Source: Thermoleophilia bacterium (lineage in GTDB: Bacteria > Actinomycetota > Thermoleophilia > Gaiellales > SKUG01). From it: DNA of 7,638 nucleotides. The notes below the pieces were generated by a model. That model was given only the letters and a program-made list of their open reading frames with translations. It was not told the origin of the DNA and did not search any database. The stretch is taken from assembly GCA_020438525.1 (NCBI GenBank), contig JAGQUL010000164.1:1-7638 (forward strand), in the 5' to 3' direction. Below are positions 6,144 through 7,638 of the stretch, one piece after another (position 1 is the first letter of the stretch; each line of letters opens with the position of its first letter). Made by a program: the position numbers and the translations under genes.

Positions 6144-6728
6144 ATGGCCACCACGGATACCCACGTCGAATCACGTCCGCGCATCGCGGACGCTGAATAC
6201 ATCCGGGAGTCGATCGACCAGCCCGAGGCGTTCCGCAACGTGTTCCAGCGGCACCACGATCGAATTCGCAGATACGTTGTATCTCGAGTGGGACCGCAAT
6301 CGGCCGACGACGTCGTATCCGAAACGTTCGTAGCCGCCTTCCAGGCGCGAGACCGCTTCAACCCAGACCGCAGCACCGACGCAGCCCCCTGGCTGCTCGG
6401 CATCGCCACGAATGTGATCGCACGGCATCGAGCATCGGAGCGACGATGGCTGAGCCAATGCAGCTCCGAACTGCAAACGCTCGATGTCGCGGAGTCGTTC
6501 GAGGATGACTCGGATGCGCGAACCGACGCGTCGCGATCAAAGGTGTCCCTGGCGCTCGCAATCCGTCGACTACCCAGCCGTGAACGAGAGCCTCTGCTGC
6601 TGCACATTTCAGGTGACCTGAGCTACGACCAGATCTCTGCGGCGCTCGGAATCCCCGCCGGAACCGTAGCTTCACGGATCAACCGAGGCCGGACACGACT
6701 CGCAAAGTGGATGGAGAAAGCACGATGA
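6144..6728 (+). CDS. ECF-type RNA polymerase sigma factor 4
   Basis: This 194-residue sigma factor has region 2 (about 27-103) with QSADDVVSETFVAAF and APWLLGIATNVIARHRASERRW, an acidic linker (ESFEDDSDARTD, 118-129), and region 4 (about 134-189) with RLPSREREPLLLHISGDLSYDQISAALGI and GTVASRINRGRTRLAKW. The region 4 HTH is the most canonical of the four (YDQISAALGIPAGTV). ATG 6144 is the only reasonable start, because the first 25 residues are the usual variable lead-in. No ribosome site precedes it. The stop overlaps the partner 4 start as ATGA. Confidence 0.92.
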   Translation: MATTDTHVESRPRIADAEYIRESIDQPEAFRNVFQRHHDRIRRYVVSRVGPQSADDVVSETFVAAFQARDRFNPDRSTDAAPWLLGIATNVIARHRASERRWLSQCSSELQTLDVAESFEDDSDARTDASRSKVSLALAIRRLPSREREPLLLHISGDLSYDQISAALGIPAGTVASRINRGRTRLAKWMEKAR

Positions 6729-7552
6729 CCCAACACCACGAGATCGACGATCAGATCCTTGCCCTCCTCGGCGCACGGGACACGTCGACCGACGCGGACC
6801 GAGGCCGAGCGATCGCCGCGCAGCGACTCGACAATGCAATCGCGAAGAGCACACGCCCTCGTCGAATCCGCACACGACCACCGCATCGACTCGCCATAGC
6901 AGCGGCGGCGTTGACCCTGCTGGCAGGAGGTGTGGCTGCAGCATCAACCACCGATCTTGCAGACCGCATCCTCGGCTCGAAGCAACCAGCCGCCGATCGC
7001 ATCGAGGCCGTGCGAACCGACCCTCGACCCGCAATGACGCAAGCCGAGCTGGTCAAGACGTTCAGCAGCGCGTACGTGAAGAAGCAGATCGGCGAGCGCC
7101 TCACCTTCGATCTCAGCGCACCCCTCGTCGAAGACGACCGCGCACGACTGAGCGCACGCCGCACTACCGACGGCAACGTCTGCATGGCGCTCTACTTGTT
7201 CATGTCGTACCGGAAAAGCGAGCCGGATTCCTGGCGCCTGGGAAGTGCGTCGTGCGGAACTTTCGCCGATGGCTGGCCACTCATGGAGGCGACCGACGCA
7301 CGCAACGAACAGGGAACGATGTCCTACGGCCTCGTCGCCGATGGCGTGACACTGGTTCGATTCATCATCGATGGCGAAACGCACGATGCCACGATGGGCA
7401 ACGGCGGCTTCATCTGGCGATATCCCGACGGCGACAAGCCCACCGACATCGAAGCCGTACTCGCCGACGGAACAGTCGTACGCCGGGACCTGACATGGGC
7501 ATACGACGGGCCGCCATACGGGCCGCCACCGGAGCCCCAAATCGTGAAGTGA
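6725..7552 (+). CDS. Membrane partner 4, putative anti-sigma/sensor protein
   Basis: This 275-residue paralogue of partners 2 and 3 has a cytosolic part (1-55) with EIDDQILALLG near the start and a basic stretch (RPRRIRTRPPHR). One membrane helix (about 56-73) follows, then the shared juxtamembrane ADRILG(x6)ADRI (79-93). The outside domain carries C153 and C177 in positions matching the first cysteine pair of partners 2 and 3, then GLVADGVTLVRFIIDG (202-217) and MGNGGFIWRY. The second, C-terminal cysteine pair is absent and the protein ends in a proline-rich tail (DGPPYGPPPEPQIVK). A GGAG 8 nt before ATG 6725 is the ribosome site, and ATGA is shared with the sigma 4 stop. It is probably the regulator of sigma 4 by position; its signal is unknown. 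Confidence 0.88.
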   Translation: MTQHHEIDDQILALLGARDTSTDADRGRAIAAQRLDNAIAKSTRPRRIRTRPPHRLAIAAAALTLLAGGVAAASTTDLADRILGSKQPAADRIEAVRTDPRPAMTQAELVKTFSSAYVKKQIGERLTFDLSAPLVEDDRARLSARRTTDGNVCMALYLFMSYRKSEPDSWRLGSASCGTFADGWPLMEATDARNEQGTMSYGLVADGVTLVRFIIDGETHDATMGNGGFIWRYPDGDKPTDIEAVLADGTVVRRDLTWAYDGPPYGPPPEPQIVK

Positions 7553-7585
7553 CACCCTCAGCGGCTGGCGTCTGACCACTTCACG
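7543..7585 (+). terminator. Hairpin spanning the partner 4 stop codon
   Basis: CGTGAAGTG (7543-7551) and CACTTCACG (7577-7585) are perfect 9-bp inverted copies separated by 25 nt. The left arm includes the end of partner 4. It could add to termination or protect the 3' end. No U-tract follows, and the long loop makes it weaker than the next hairpin. Confidence 0.4.
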
Positions 7586-7588
7586 TTC

Positions 7589-7626
7589 TTGCCCCGAGTT
7601 GCCCCGTTCGCGGGGCAACGGGGCAA
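7589..7626. terminator. Strong GC-rich terminator hairpin with TTCG loop
   Basis: GTTGCCCCG (7598-7606), loop TTCG (7607-7610) and CGGGGCAAC (7611-7619) form a perfect 9-bp stem. It is extended by TTGCCCC (7589-7595) pairing with GGGGCAA (7620-7626) across a 2-nt GA bulge, about 16 pairs in all. There is no T-run on either side, so this would be a U-less terminator of the kind proposed in actinobacteria. Its near-symmetry means it could act in both directions. It closes the sigma array; the last 12 bases of the window hold nothing recognisable. Confidence 0.7.
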
Positions 7627-7638
7627 CCGATCGTGTCC

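Noticed and set aside
885..6728. ECF sigma factors with C-terminal SnoaL-like extension (ECF41/SigJ type)
   Set aside because: All four sigma proteins end shortly after region 4, at 189-209 residues.
1511..7552. Classical zinc anti-sigma domain in the partners
   Set aside because: No HxxxCxxC is present. The cysteines of all four partners lie in the outside domains, not in the cytosolic N-termini.
1..7638. CRISPR array, tRNA/rRNA genes, insertion sequences or attachment sites
   Set aside because: No regularly spaced repeats, cloverleaf-like sequence, transposase motif or terminal inverted repeats were seen.

Overview
The window is GC-rich and densely coded. It looks like a chromosomal piece from an actinobacterium. 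The PIN toxin/HTH antitoxin pair, the WL(x)GIA(x)N-type ECF sigma factors and the sigma-linked membrane proteins all fit Actinomycetota, possibly a deep branch such as Thermoleophilia. That placement is inferred from protein style, not from a marker gene.

Layout. (1) Positions 1-688, minus strand: a toxin-antitoxin operon. An antitoxin with an excisionase-type helix-turn-helix (233-688) is followed 37 bp later by the start of a PIN-domain toxin (GTG at 195) that runs off the left edge. (2) Positions 689-884: a divergent intergenic region with iterated CGAACGAA/CGAATCGAACG repeats, a 10-bp palindrome and the candidate promoter of the first sigma gene. (3) Positions 885-7552, plus strand: four consecutive two-gene units, each an ECF-type sigma-70 factor followed by an overlapping gene for a single-pass membrane protein. 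The pairs are sigma 1/partner 1 (885-3091), sigma 2/partner 2 (3183-4581), sigma 3/partner 3 (4665-6072) and sigma 4/partner 4 (6144-7552). (4) Positions 7543-7626: two successive hairpins that probably terminate the array.

How it probably works. Each partner has a short cytosolic N-terminus of about 45-60 residues, one membrane helix and a large outside domain. This is the topology of an anti-sigma factor, but none has the HxxxCxxC zinc motif of classical anti-sigma domains. Partners 2-4 are paralogues of one another; partner 1 is a different protein resembling the actinobacterial CU044_5270 family. The first three sigma genes share an upstream pattern (TGTRAC-NN-TT, then an ARTWRT element) at one fixed distance, exactly 30 nt before the start codon. 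This suggests leaderless transcripts from a common class of ECF promoter, and therefore self- or cross-activation. The fourth has a different upstream sequence (GGAAC and a GGTTCGAACC palindrome). All four partner genes have clear Shine-Dalgarno sequences and start inside the end of the sigma gene, so production of sigma and putative inhibitor should be coupled.

The most interesting content is this array of four sigma/membrane-sensor pairs with shared promoter architecture. The toxin-antitoxin operon is ordinary apart from its repeat-rich promoter region.
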